Origin: Phanerochaete sordida
Lineage: Eukaryota > Basidiomycota > Agaricomycetes > Polyporales > Phanerochaetaceae
Assembly: GCA_019973155.2 (NCBI GenBank)
Contig: BPQB01000102.1
Location: 1-64,000 of the forward strand
Reading direction: 5' to 3'
Length of the DNA: 64,000 nt
The notes under the pieces were generated by a model. The model had not been told where the DNA came from and did not search any database. It saw only the letters and a program-made list of their open reading frames with translations. Below are positions 44,215 through 55,561 of the stretch, one piece after another. Position 1 is the stretch's first letter. Every line of letters starts with the position of its first letter. A program made the translations under genes and the position numbers.

Positions 44215-47200
44215 GATGTCGTCCCATGGACACGCCCGCGCAAGCACTCTGCTAACATGGCGTTACGCGACGCCAGCGGCGCGCTGATCACTGATCCCGC
44301 CCGGCTTGCTGCACTGCTCCAGGAGCAATTCACACCGTCCGCGGTGCGCACCGTGAACGAATTGTTCCTGGCCGATATGCCCATTCGGAAGCCTTTTGGG
44401 CGCACTAGTGTTAGCCGTATGCAGGTGCTGGAGGCCCTCGAGCTCACCAGCAATTCCTCGGCGCCTGAGCCGAACCACGTCAACTGGTTCTGGCTCAAGT
44501 GTATTCTGCGCAATGATAACAAGCTTCGTGACGGTGACGGCAACGTCACGCGCGACATCATTCCTATCCTGGGCAAGGTTGTTGCCTTGTTCGAGGTGTG
44601 CGTGCGCCTGGGCATGTTTCCATGGCTCTTCAAAGAGTTCCGCACAGTCGTGATTCCTAAGCCACATAAACCAGACTACACGGTCCCGAAGGCGTATCGC
44701 CCCATTGTGCTCCTGAACTGCCTCGGCAAGCTCTTTGAAAAGATCTTGGCGAGGCAGATGCAGGCCCTTGCCCAGGCCGCTGGTGTCATGCACCCGGCAC
44801 AGTTTGGGGGCATGATGCAGCATAGCACCATGAATGCTGGCGTGTGCCTGGTTCACAACATCAAGGAAGCGTGAAACCAGGGCCTGGAGAGCACAATTTT
44901 CCTGCTCGATGTTGCGCAGTTGTTCCCCTCGGTGAACCACTGCATGCTGTGCGAGATTCTGCGGTGCCAAGGCTTTAGCCTGTTCCTGGTGCGCTTCTTG
45001 GAAGATTACCTCGCGAATCGCAGCACCACCTTTCTCTTTAATGGCTTCAAGACCGCGTCTGCGCCGTTGAGCACAGAGGTTGGGCAGGGCTCTGCTCTGA
45101 GTCCGGTTCTCACAAATCTTTACCTCGCGCCCGTGCTCCGCGTTGTTGAGGTTCACCTCAATGCTGAGTTTCCGAGCGTGACCTTGCAGTTCTACGTAGA
45201 TGACGGACTCATTCACGTGTTCTCCAGGAAGGCCGAGGTGCCCGCCCACCTTACTATGGCCGAGGTCAACAAGGGCAAGCTCAAGATGGCCATCGAGGTC
45301 ATGATCTGCATGCTCCTGCGCGTGGGCCTCTCCATTGAGGCTGACAAGATTGAGCTGATGTACTTCAGAGCCAGTGCTGCCCCTTGGCGTAGACAACCGG
45401 GCGACGATCCCTAGGGCCCGCTGGTCATGGTGCGGTCCCCCGGTGGTGAGGTCCGGTACCTCGGCTTCTTACTCGACTCTCAGCTGTCCTTCCAGGCGCA
45501 CATCCGGCACTATGCTAATAGGGTGTGCAGCACAGTCGCCAGCCTGAAGCTGCTGGGCAACTCGGTGCGGGGCCTCGGTCCGAAAGACAAGCGGCGCCTG
45601 TACATTGTGAACGTGCTACCCATCATGTGCTATGGCGCGCAGCTGTGGTGGAACCTGTAGTGGGCATGAAAAGTGTATGCCGCTACTACTTTGCAAAAGG
45701 CCCAGTCGCGCGCGGCGTGCTGGATTTCTGGTGCGTTCCGCACCACGCCCATTGGCGCGCTCAACATCGCCGCCGGCCTGCTCCCCGTTTGGGTCCAAAT
45801 CAACAAGTTCCTGCGCCGGGCGTGCTTGCGTGTGCACACGCTGCACCGCGGGCACCCGCTGCGTGCGTACCTCCCAAATGTCTGGGCCCCCAACGGCCAG
45901 AACATCAACCCGCAGATATACCTGCACAATCGCCACCGGGCCAAGTGGGATCACGGCTTCATCTGGAAAAACCCCATATGTTAATTAGGTGTATTCAAAA
46001 GATAAGCCCATGCTAACTGCTTCATCAACATTTTACAGATTAATTCATAGTTAAACCCACTTTTTAATTGCTTTCCCTCTATTTGGCTATTTTTTGTACA
46101 GCATTTCCATGTTATAGAACTACTATTTACCTAATCATCTTTTTTTAGCTATTTGACATAAGATAGATCAAGTAGTGATGAAATAGGATCAAATAGATCA
46201 AATAGAAACAAATTAGAGCATAAAATTAGGGTACAATTGGGGCACAATTAGTATCTGCTACGGCATGAAATATCTCTCTACATCTATTTCCATATTTACC
46301 TCTAAATAGTACTAATTAGCCGTGGAGGTTTTTGCAGATGACTTCCTGCTCAGCAATATCGACATGCCACCCCACCGCCCTCCGCGGCACAAGGGTGATC
46401 GTGCGACGCCCCTGACGTGGGTTCATGAAGCCTATTTTGCGATGTCGGAGTGGTTCAACGCAACCACGCCGCTCGCCATTCCTGGCTTCCAGCTCATCAA
46501 CCAGCCGCTTGACCGCAGGTGGCTCGAGCTCAACTTCTTGCATCCTGCGGAGCGGGCTCGCATTCCGAAGAAAAACCCTGCGGATCACGACTTTGTGCGG
46601 TGGTTCGAGCAGGAATATGCCCCGCTCACCACGGCCGCCATCCAGAATCTGTTGTCGCTGACGTTGGTGACTGATGGTTCTGCAGTTATCTCTCCGCGGG
46701 CTGCTCCTGCAGTGCAGTGCCAGACCCCTAATCTTGCCCCTCGCCCCGCTACGGGTGCTGGTTGGTATTCGCGGTTACGGGGCGCTCGCTAGAGTAGACA
46801 GAAATAATGCGGGAATGCTCAGTTCTTCTGTCGTCGTGCGAAGAGAACTGGGGACTACGGGCGCCTCGCGTCGGTGGCTTGAGCCGCGTTGGGCTTACAT
46901 AATACGAACTGTACAGGTGCATCAGGATCGCCTCGTGGCCAGCGATAAGTCTTAATAAGGAAAGCCGAAACGATAGCGTCCATGCCAGATGAACACAAAA
47001 TTACAACAGTTGGGCGGTCTGGCGGGCTTCCATGCCATTGCTGTCTATTGTGGAGGGGCCGCAGGGCATGCGAGGTGGCAACCGTGTTTGATGCAGAGAT
47101 GGCAGCCCTGAATCGGGGCACTGCAGCCCTCTTCCATGAGTGGGAGGCATGGACGAGCGACCCATGCAATACAGCGGCTCGTGCGGCCGATGACTACGAA

Positions 47201-47877
47201 TTCACGTGGAACGTTTTCGTGGATAACGTCGCCGCGGCCAATGCCATTTTTGCATGCCGTAACGGACCTTCTGCCATGCATTCGATTCTGGCTTCGCAGC
47301 ACATCAAAGTCTTTCTCGATCGGCACCCGCGCCACTATGTGCGGGTTTTCTAGGTCCCCTCTCATGTGCACGCCCGCAGCTGCAACACGCACGTCACGCG
47401 GCTCAATGAGCATGTCGACCGGCTGGCCGGCGCTGCTGCCAAGGACCCTGACCAACCGTCCACAGTGAGCTGGGCTTTCGCGCGGGCTGCTGTCACAGTC
47501 TTCGCTGCCGCCTCCTGGCAGCGGATGATGAAGGACCAAACGTACCGGGGGCACTTGAACCTCATCAAGCAGGCTGAGCACCGCCTCATTGTCCCCTCCT
47601 CCCGCCACCACCTGCTCAGCAAGTTTGGTGACAGTCCCCACAAGTATGCGCACCTTACTCGGTTCATCTCTGGGCACTGGCTGTCTGGCGAGTTCCGGGC
47701 CAAGTTCAACCGCAACGGCTCGCAGAAGTGCTTGTGCAATGGCGCCGCCGAGACCCGTGCGCACACGCTCTATGAGTGCCCGTACTGGGTTCACCCAAAA
47801 TCGCTCCCCTTGCCGCCCGCACGGCGGATTGAACTTGAAGAGGCCGGCAAGCAGCTTCAGCTCCAAGCGGAAGAGCA
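44215..47877 (+). pseudogene. LINE (non-LTR retrotransposon) remnant with RT and RNase H
   Basis: The reverse transcriptase part runs in one frame from about 44215 to the insertion at 45961, broken by stops at 44872, 45412, 45658 and 45666. Motifs: KEFRTVVIPKPHKPDYTVPK, AYRPIVLLNCLGKLFEK, LLDVAQLFPSVNH, LSPVLTNLYLAP and the catalytic YVDDG near 45196. After the inserted MITE-like element the frame resumes (DFLLSNIDMPP). An RNase H domain follows (LVTDGS near 46674, FDAEMAALNRG near 47087, VFVDNVAAANAI near 47215). The 5' part (ORF1, endonuclease) is missing. Inactive. Confidence 0.75.
45961..46341. mobile_element. MITE-like AT-rich insertion in the LINE (about 380 bp)
   Basis: The ends ATCTGGAAAAACC and, reverse complemented, TCATCTGCAAAAACC followed by imperfect complementarity to TTAATTAG form terminal inverted repeats. 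CTTC occurs immediately outside both ends, and removing the insert plus one CTTC restores the LINE reading frame (HG-FLLSNID). The interior is AT-rich without ORFs. Confidence 0.65.
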
Positions 47878-48211
47878 GCATTTGCAAAAACCCATTCTGT
47901 GAATCCACACAAATGAGTACTCATTAGCACTCATAAGCCCAGAGTGAGCACAAATAGCAAAATTAGCAGAATAACAAAAGGACTATAGCTAATTAGTGCT
48001 AATTAGCTGCTATGTGACTGCTATTGTTTGCTATTTCGTTGCTAATAACTTCTGTATTGCATTGCTAAGCTTAAAGGGCACAGTTTAGCAGTAAATTATA
48101 CATATTAGCAACAAATTAACACCAAATTAGCAACTTTTAGCGGAATTAGCAAAAATTGTAATGTTAGCAATTCATTCACGCTAATTTACAGAATGGGTTT
48201 TTTGCAGATGC
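47878..48211. mobile_element. MITE-like AT-rich insertion (334 bp) with 23-24 bp TIRs
   Basis: The left end GCATTTGCAAAAACCCATTC and reverse-complemented right end GCATCTGCAAAAAACCCATT continue into CTGT. The interior is AT-rich with many TTAGCA/TGCTAA repeats. The terminal CTGCAAAAACC is shared with the element at 45961-46341, so the two are probably one family. No clear target duplication. Confidence 0.7.
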
Positions 48212-49731
48212 TTCCCCCTGGCTTTATAGCCTTACTTACCAAGGCAGAGATTTCGGTTGCCAACCTGATCCGTCACAAATTGCCCACTCAGTCCGCTGCT
48301 TTTGTGCCAAACGCAGTATCCACTTGGTTCAGCAACAGCGAACTGACCGACACTTCTGAAGCTCTCGAAACAAAACCTTTACCTTCCTCTGCATTCATTC
48401 AGAAGCTTTGCAATGCATTCGGACAAGCATGGTTTGACAGAGCTCTCTTGGTAGCAGATCACCACTACAAAAGTTCTTGGATGCCTCTGTACATAGTGCA
48501 GTAGTGGGTCAAAATGGGCCGGGTCCTTCGCAAGCAGGCACAGTGACAGCAAGCACACCAATGGCTTGCGCAGCACGGTCAGAACTCCGCCACATCCCCT
48601 GCCAATGAAGCACGCACCATGCTCCATACACTTGCATGAGACGCTAGTGTTCGTGCCTTGGGAGCGCTGTCAACAACTGCGGCTCTCCGTCCTCTCTTGT
48701 CAGATGGGCTTCTCGATGACAAGATCATCAACATGGGCATGGCTCACCTGGCAAGTCGCATTGACCTCGATCCCAAGCTCGCCTCGAAGGTTGCCGCTGC
48801 TCGTCTCAAATATGCCTACAAGAAGAACCTGTATAGGGGTCAATCAGGAAGAGTTCTGTCAAAATACAAGGCCCTCATCAAGGAAGGAAACTGAACGCAC
48901 CTCTACTTCCCCACTCATGTGCACGGCAACCACTGGGCCATGTACAAAATCAACTTCGTGCGGAAAGAAGTCTGTCATGCAAACTCCTGCAGCCACCTGG
49001 GAAGCTCTTGCCACAACTTCTCAAAGTGCGTCATAGCATGGCTCATGGCAGAGTTCAAGGGCAACGTTGTCAATAGAGAAGACAGCTTGCCTCACGGAAT
49101 CCGGCCATCCCATGACGTGTCCTCTTGCAGAATCTATGCTATCAATGTCGCTGCCCATCACCTCTTTGAAGATTTGCTCATCTTGTCAAAGACCCAGCGC
49201 GCAGAGCGCATGAAGTACTTTGTAGAGTTCACCTTGGCACATAATTCCTATGTGAGTTGAACCGTTGCTTTTAGGCGCAGCTTATAGGCTTACCTCACGC
49301 CCTTCAGGAGACGTCCAGGGCATCGGGCCCGACTATCAACTATGCAATGCTTAGCTCTGAAGATCTAGAGCTTGCTTGTGACTACAACTTTGGCGAGCTA
49401 TCTGTCAATACTGACTCCTGGGACAATCAACCAGAAGACTTCGATATGGATCTGGAGAACGCACACTTTCCTGGGTACCCTCCTCACAGCTCAAGCCCTG
49501 GATACATTGCAGCTGAAGATTCAGATCCTGGCGATCTCAAAGATGCTCTGCTTGAATCTGCACGCTATCAAGAGCTCACCAACAAGGACTTTGACTTACC
49601 TGATGCGTTGAACCTCTCTGGCAGTACCTCATTGGCTAGATCTGCATCCCTGAAGAACCAGCCAATCATCTTGTTCTTCCGGAAGCTCACAAAAACAAGA
49701 AGACGGCACGGCAACACACCCTGACGCTTAA
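48212..49731 (+). pseudogene. Ulp1-like (C48) cysteine protease gene remnant
   Basis: One frame from 48212 to 49258 is kept open except for stops at about 48502, 48547, 48637 and 48892. It contains LLSDGLLDDKIINMGMAHLA (the Ulp1 substrate-groove pattern), LYFPTHVHGNHWAMYKINF with the catalytic His, CHANSCSHLG where the usual Asp-Ser is Asn-Ser, and HDVSSCRIYAINVAAHHL with the catalytic Cys but Arg for the following Gly. After an intron (about 49255-49307) an acidic tail follows (49330-49730). Ulp1-type proteases cut SUMO/ubiquitin-like tags; in fungi such domains are often carried by transposons. Asp-to-Asn and the stops make it inactive. Confidence 0.6.
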
Positions 49732-51129
49732 GATTGCGGAGCGCCACGCCAAAATTGAAGCTCTGGAGAAGTACCACCAGGAGCAGAAGAAGGAGGAGAC
49801 CGCGGAGAAGAACCAGCTGTACAAGCAGGCTAGCCGGAAACACAAGAAAGAGCAGGAGATTGAGGATGGGATACGCCTTCCTGGCGGCTCGCTTCCAAAA
49901 AAGCGGAACGTCAGTCATTTCTGTGCATAGGGCACATTAAGTCAATGCTCACGGTTACATCTACCATCAGATTGTCACCCTTGATGCCATCAATTATGGC
50001 AGTGCAAACTACGATATCGCCAGGCAGTCACATCCACGGTGTCTCTATCTAGAAGGGATCTGTGAGCTCAACCATCTTCGGAACAGAAGTGGACGAAAGC
50101 CACCGAAGAAGAATACTTCCTACAAGAACGTCAACTGGCAAGTTCCTGAGCTATGGGCTGATATCGACTGCATTGCCCGTCAGCTTGGTATGCATCCCTG
50201 GAACCCTACCAAAATTGTGCGACAGCTCCAGCAGTGGGACCCCACTTGGTACAGAAAGCTTCAGCACCAAAGGCTTTCGGATTGGCGAGATCCTGTGTAT
50301 TCAGACCGCCTTGTCTAGCACAGCTGGGTTACCAAACACGTAGAGGCACTGGGAGATGCATGAGGCAAGACTACGCAGTTTGGAGCTTTGGTGAGATTGC
50401 ACCATTGTCAAATTACTCACATGCTGACATGGAATTTTGCAGTCTACTCACCCCAACCTGCTCAAGAGCATCACGAAAATGCTTGAGAACCTGCGTGATA
50501 GCAAGGTTGCACTCAACATCGTGGTGATTCAAGGCCTAGTGATTGGCTGCATCACTCATGGCACACCAGAGGTCTTCGAACGTGTCGACTGGTTGGGAAA
50601 CCGCTTCCACTGCTCTGAGTCCTGGCTACAACGGTTCCTGAAGCATCATCTACGCTGGCCATTGCAGTGTGGAACTCAAGCTGGACAGAAGATCCCACTC
50701 GGCGCACCTGTACAGCTCACCAACGTGTTCCTTCGCTTGGCCGCAACAATTCATAACCAGAAAATCCCTGCAGAGTGTGTTGTCAACTCTGATCAAACGA
50801 ACATGCGGTACTCCAGCACTCCCTCCACAACCTATGCACTGATAGGCTCAAATCAAGTTGCAATCGTTGGAACCGGCAAGAAGCACGCCTTCACGCTCAA
50901 TATGGGAGTCTTGATGAGCAGGGAGGTCCTCCCATTTCAGGCAATATTTCAAGGCACGACACAGCATCCCCTTCTTCGGTCTTCTGCTCAGCTATATGCC
51001 GAGGTGGAGAAGCTGGGTTTCTGCCTTGAATTCAGCCAGACTGACACATATTGGGCGACAGAGCGCACTATGCTTCTTTATGCTGAGCATATTCTGGTCC
51101 CCTATTTCAAACGCCAGAAGCAACACCTT

Positions 51130-51779
51130 TGTTGCGGATTGAGGGTACAAACGCCGCACGAAGGACAACAAACGAGGAGTGCGACGATGAGGCGCGGCAG
51201 AGCGAGTCACACAGCAAACGCACAACTTATTCAGCTGTTCGTATTGACCAAGATAACATCAGCGGTGTATTCTAAGTTACAAACCAGGACTAACCTGTTT
51301 GTATTGACCAAGAGGTCGAGATGCCGGACAGGCTACAGGAGTGAGGGTATATATACTACAGGGGGCAGCACACAGACCAGGCAATCATGTGATGTGAAGG
51401 TCGCGCGCGTTTCAGGGTGCTTGGGATCAAGAGGCGAAACAGGTCGGAGATGCATCAGCGAGGCTGAGTATTCCGGGCCTTTTGGCAAGGCTGCGTCCGG
51501 GGAGTCATCAGGCATGATTGACTTGGCCCGAGGGGATCATGAGGCTACGCGCAGGGCCCTGGGGCTGTTCTGACATGTAATGGACTGGTAGTGATGCGCG
51601 TCAGGGGCGCTGGCGTCTGAGATGTGATGCGCCATCAGGAGCGCTGGCGCCTGGGCCAAGCGCGTGCCCTGGGCAGCTATGACTCTGGATGCATCGAGGG
51701 CTGCTCGAGCACTGGATTAAACCAGGGAAAATTGCAATAAATTGGCGAAAAATAGGGCAGGACTGCCATATTCATGACA
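51130..51779 (-). repeat. Solo LTR of the element A family (650 bp), TSD ACCTT
   Basis: On the plus strand it runs TGTTGCGG...CATGACA with ACCTT on both sides (51125-51129, 51780-51784). It matches the LTR at 1905-2553 along its full length. It sits inside the DDE1 transposase coding sequence, whose frame is continuous if the LTR and one ACCTT are removed. Confidence 0.95.
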
Positions 51780-52649
51780 ACCTTGGTCTTCTGGACGACC
51801 AGCGCTGCATCTGGTACCTGGATGTGTGAGCCGTGCAGCGATTCAAGTCCTTCCGCAGCAAAGTACAAGAACGCTGACCCTGGATTGTCATCCTTTTTAT
51901 TCTTACAGGCTGCACCAGCCTTGCACAACCATGTGACATCGGGATTCAACGGCCCCTGAAGCATGTGATGCAGCGCTGCGCTCATGCCCAAGTTGTTGAC
52001 AAAACCCTCGCATTTCTGCCCGCTGGGATCACTCCAGAGAAGAAAGCACTGGATAAGCGCATCGGAATGCTGCAGGATCAATGACTTGCATGAATGGTGA
52101 GCGGGTACAGGGCTGTAAACAAGGTCGATCTTGTCAAAAAGGTACGTGCTATCAAAGAGCGGTGTCGCGTGGACAGGGGTTGGCGGTCAAGGAGCAAACA
52201 CGCAAGGTGTTTGCGGTCGATTCGGTGAGCCTATGTACCCTACAACATGACTCGAGAAGTAATAACCGATCTCCAGGCACACAACGATGGGACTAAGATA
52301 CAACAAACACATGTTAATAAAGAGTGCACGAGTGCCGCGAGCACGAGCTCGAATAGAAAATGTTCATTAATTCTGACACGTGCTGCCTATCTATATTTGT
52401 GCTTGTGATTGCTCACAATGCTATGATAGTCCTGTGAGCTCTGCAATATGTGATCCCTCAGCCTCTCGTTTGAGAGCCTCTCCAGTTGCAAAGCGATGCG
52501 GGAGCTCAACGAACTTGCCTGTAAGGATCCGGCCTTGTATGCGAATCTAACTGGTGGGCAGGACTGCACCGTGGATCACGACTCCGGGGCTTCGTTCTCT
52601 GAGGATCAGCAGGACAACTCCGACGAGCTGTACAAAAATAGCAGCATCC

Positions 52650-53134
52650 TGTGACGGGTAGCTCCACGCGAGTCGAGACGAGAGGGGGCGAACGTCGAGT
52701 GCGAGCGAGCAAGAAGTAGCGGATAGATTATAGAGAAAAGATAGGACGTGGAGGGGAGCAACACGGGAGTTGGTTCGACGAGGGATACAGGATGGCCCAG
52801 GCCAGTAGTGAGGAACGCGAACGACAAGTCAGGAACCGCTATGTCCAAAGAAGGAAGGACCCTGTAGCAGGGTGGAGGCAAAACTACAGAGACGAAGCCG
52901 AGACCGTAAAGATAAGTCCGAAAGGCCCGAAGGCGTGCTAGAGTGCCCATGAATACGCTAGAGATACCTTTGTGTGCTACAGAGACCGTGAGCGTGCTAA
53001 AATGACCGTTGTGCGTACTAAAATGGCCATGGGCGCAAACCCGCGAGGATGACGCTCGCGCGCCGCCTTGAGCAGGCACGCGCGAGCGGGTTCGGCTCTA
53101 GCCTCGTGCTAGAGGTAACGGTGTAACCGTTACA
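52650..53134 (-). repeat. Solo LTR, third family (485 bp), TSD CATCC
   Basis: On the minus strand it begins TGTAACGGTTACACCG and ends CCCGTCACA. CATCC is on both sides (52645-52649, 53135-53139). A TATA-like CTATAATC lies near 52728. The terminal GTAACGGT...ACCGTTAC is an inverted repeat. It interrupts the DDE1 transposase remnant. Confidence 0.93.
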
Positions 53135-53283
53135 CATCCCCCTCGGTACTATTATCAAGAAGGCATCTGCGCACATACTTCATACCAGAGATTAGACCTC
53201 TGACCTCGAATTGGACGAGGAGATCGATGAGTTTGATCATGAGCACGACCCAGCTATAGAGCAGTCATGCACAATTCCCACTA

Positions 53284-53484
53284 CAGTAGAAGAGCTCATA
53301 ATGCATAAAACAAGATAAATCATAGGATATTCATTCCTTAACGTAGCCCCTCAAGATTTTTATCCCATGGGCGCATATGTGCTGTTACGAGCTCCCCAAG
53401 ATACCAAAAGAACACGGGCAAGGCATCAGACAGAAGAGAGATCCCGCATGCTAAGCGCTCTATGCATTATGAGCTCTTCTACTG
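53284..53484. mobile_element. MITE with perfect 24-bp TIRs (201 bp), TA target site
   Basis: CAGTAGAAGAGCTCATAATG plus CATA occurs at the left and exactly inverted at the right. TA flanks both ends (53282-53283, 53485-53486). Its ends share CAGT-GAA-CTCATAATGCAT with the element at 26299-26882. It lies in the C-terminal part of the DDE1 transposase remnant. Confidence 0.93.
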
Positions 53485-53713
53485 TACATCTCTGAAGACT
53501 CAGCGCACCACACAAGGCCGTGAAGTTGTCTTTCCAAAGAGATACGGAGATGCTGAATGGTGCAAGTGGGACGACAACTCCGACAGTGATGGGGACGTCC
53601 AGGCAACGCCGCCGAGGCCAAAAAAACGCATGAAAGCCAAGGACGTGAAGAAGTCGACGACAGGCCAGAGCAAGCAACCCTTGAAGAGAGCGGCACAGGG
53701 TGCGAAGAAATGA

Positions 53714-54115
53714 AAGCTGTAGCTGTATTCTGACTTGACCATCCGCTGTATGTACATAGCACGATGTGTATTGTATGTATGTGCTGCAGGCTACGCAAAA
53801 TTATATGATTTCTATGGTTGCAAAAATTGATGTCAGACCGGCCAGCCGATCAATCTGACCACTGACTGTGATATCCTAATACGGCCGGCTGAAGGTCCCT
53901 GACACCTGACCAGCCGGAACGGTTGTGCGACTACAGTACTGGCAAAATTCTCAGGAATTGTTACCTTTCAGCGCTCCAGAAATGTCTCAGGAAATGACCC
54001 AGATATTTTACCATTCAGGTCCCTAGTCAGGAAGATTTCCTGCACTAGGAAATTCTGGCTTGTCTGCAGTGTGTGCTACACTTCCCTATTATACAAACTC
54101 CCCGAAGAATAATGT
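53714..54115. other. Spacer between transposon remnant and UBC7
   Basis: No gene. It is the boundary of the repeat-rich half and includes the presumed 3' flank of UBC7. Confidence 0.5.
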
Positions 54116-54985
54116 TCACAGACCCAGTTGCCGCCTGATTGACTCCCGGACTATCCGCTCATATTCCTGCAAGACGCTAAGATTAAAATGTAAACTAGGA
54201 AGCATATAGACGCACTGCTTTGTTGTCCCGATATAGCTTGCAACAATCGATATTCGCGCCGCTTTCGAGATTGGGTTCTATCGAGCATGCTATGACCCCG
54301 GTCAGAGCCTTTGGAAGAGACAAAGTACTCACCAGCAAGCATTGATATGACGCTGAGGATGACTTTCTCGACGCTCTGTACAGGACTCCATCGTTCACTC
54401 GCTTGTTCATACATCGTGGGATCATCGCCTGGAGTGTGTAGAATAGAGATGCACACTGTGCCGTCGGGGTAGACTACGCGCACGCCGCAGATGGTCGTGG
54501 CGTCAGCAAGGGAGCTCAGTGCCCGCCGGATCACGGCTTACTGTTCGGATGGAAAAGGGGAGGCTCGAACTTCATCTTGAATGGCGACAGCGGGTAGTCT
54601 GACGGCTGTGGGGTATAGCGAAGGGTTGTATGTGGTGACAGGTTTGCGACAGGTAGTGGAGACGTACGAATGTGAGCTTCGCCGCGAACACTCCTCCCTC
54701 AAACGGCGTGTCCTTCGGGCCCATGATCAAGGCCTCCCACGTGAAGAAGTCATCCTCCGACACTGGTCCTATGCACCGCCTGTCTCAGCCAACAGGGACG
54801 TCGACGCTCGGTTCGCAGGCGAGGCGCACCTGCCTCAAACATGTTATCCGGGGAGCCTGCGCAAGACGTCATCGTGAGCAGGCGGCGTGTACGCGGGCAG
54901 CAAAGACGCGACCTTGCGAGCAGAGTTGCTTGTACTCTGTCATGAGCCGCCGGAGAGCAGTGCTGCTGCCGCCGCGAGATGCCAT
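54116..54985 (-). CDS. UBC7: Ubiquitin-conjugating enzyme E2, UBC7/UBE2G2 type (172 aa)
   Basis: Exons, minus strand: 54985-54913, 54856-54830, 54768-54668, 54605-54542, 54473-54333, 54277-54216, 54166-54116; total 519 nt, with all phases closing. The protein begins [20 protein letters not shown] and contains [20 protein letters not shown], the active-site segment [12 protein letters not shown] (Cys near residue 96) and the acidic loop [20 protein letters not shown] that marks the UBC7/CDC34 group. It ends ESIRRQLGL. By family it passes ubiquitin to ER-associated degradation ligases, acting at the ER membrane in a complex. It has no transmembrane segment of its own. Six introns of 49-68 nt. 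Intact. Confidence 0.95.
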
Positions 54986-55561
54986 GGTCGTGTTGAGCTG
55001 AACGTGACGGGTGTGAGTGGATGTGGTTATGGTTAGAGAACGTCTTAGCGCTGCGGCCACGGAAACAAGAGTCCGGGCCGGATGCCGAGTCCAACACAGC
55101 GAGACTCAAGAGACGGCGAGCAGCGTATTGCGCTCCTGCACGCTCGTACGAGATATCGCTGTCAAGAGTCAACAATACAGAGGGCCATATTTCCCGAGCA
55201 CATGCTGGCGTGGATGCAGGCCCACGGAATGCGAGTTCTTCCCGGGGATGCCTATCAACGCTGGACACAACCATTCAGGACCGAGATGGAGGTGATGCAG
55301 CGATGGGCAGATGCGCGCACGTCGTACTCAGGGTCAGGATGAGTGTACTGCCCACGGAGACTAGACCATTTGAGGCAAGCTTTGTCTATATTGTACAGCA
55401 CGGCGGAAATGAAGTGGACGCGGACGCCGAACTAACATCTCTTCGGGACGATGAAGCATGCCGCTGTCGGATGGATGGGTGTGTAGTAATACAAATGCGG
55501 GGGCTGATACTATACGTGGAATTAAATTAGTGGACGGGACATCCAAGATTTTTGGGTGAGT
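54986..55561. other. Intergenic region between UBC7 and RPC2
   Basis: It should hold the UBC7 promoter and 5' leader and the RPC2 3' end. A plus-strand frame of 169 codons (55021-55530) shows no family motif and no splice support, so it is not annotated as a gene. No clear TATA box. Confidence 0.5.

Larger units (their letters stand above)
50060..53713 (+). pseudogene. CENP-B/DDE1-type transposase, split by two solo LTRs and a MITE
   Basis: The DNA-binding part is in pieces (HPWNPTKIVRQLQQWDPTWY near 50195). The main frame 50437 onward has HTH-like PEVFERVDWLGNRFHCSESW, the first catalytic Asp region VVNSDQTNM, and GTGKKHAFTLNMGVL. The LTR at 51130-51779 interrupts after KRQKQH. The sequence resumes with LGLLDDQRCIWYLDV-stop-AVQRF and GCTSLAQPCDIGIQRPLK, the second catalytic region. 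An intron-like gap (about 52144-52433) and the end (SFESLSSCKAMRELNELA) follow. The C-terminal tail is split by the LTR at 52650-53134 and the MITE at 53284-53484 and ends PLKRAAQGAKK at 53713. Several TGA codons stand where Trp is expected. Confidence 0.75.

Noticed and set aside
44263..45396. 377-codon minus-strand frame
   Set aside because: It is antisense to the LINE reverse transcriptase, which carries the YVDDG motif.
45961..48211. The two AT-rich inserts as introns, because both end in TTTTTGCAG
   Set aside because: Both have complementary ends of 20 bp or more. The first is flanked by CTTC on both sides and lacks a plausible donor, so insertion fits better.
52606..53079. 157-codon minus-strand frame
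   Set aside because: It lies almost wholly inside a solo LTR with a clear target duplication and has no motif.
53114..53134. Palindrome near GTAACGG/CCGTTAC as a regulatory operator
   Set aside because: It coincides with the terminal part of a solo LTR that has a CATCC duplication, so it is an LTR end.
55021..55530. 169-codon plus-strand frame between UBC7 and RPC2
   Set aside because: No family motif, no splice context; it overlaps the expected UBC7 promoter and leader.
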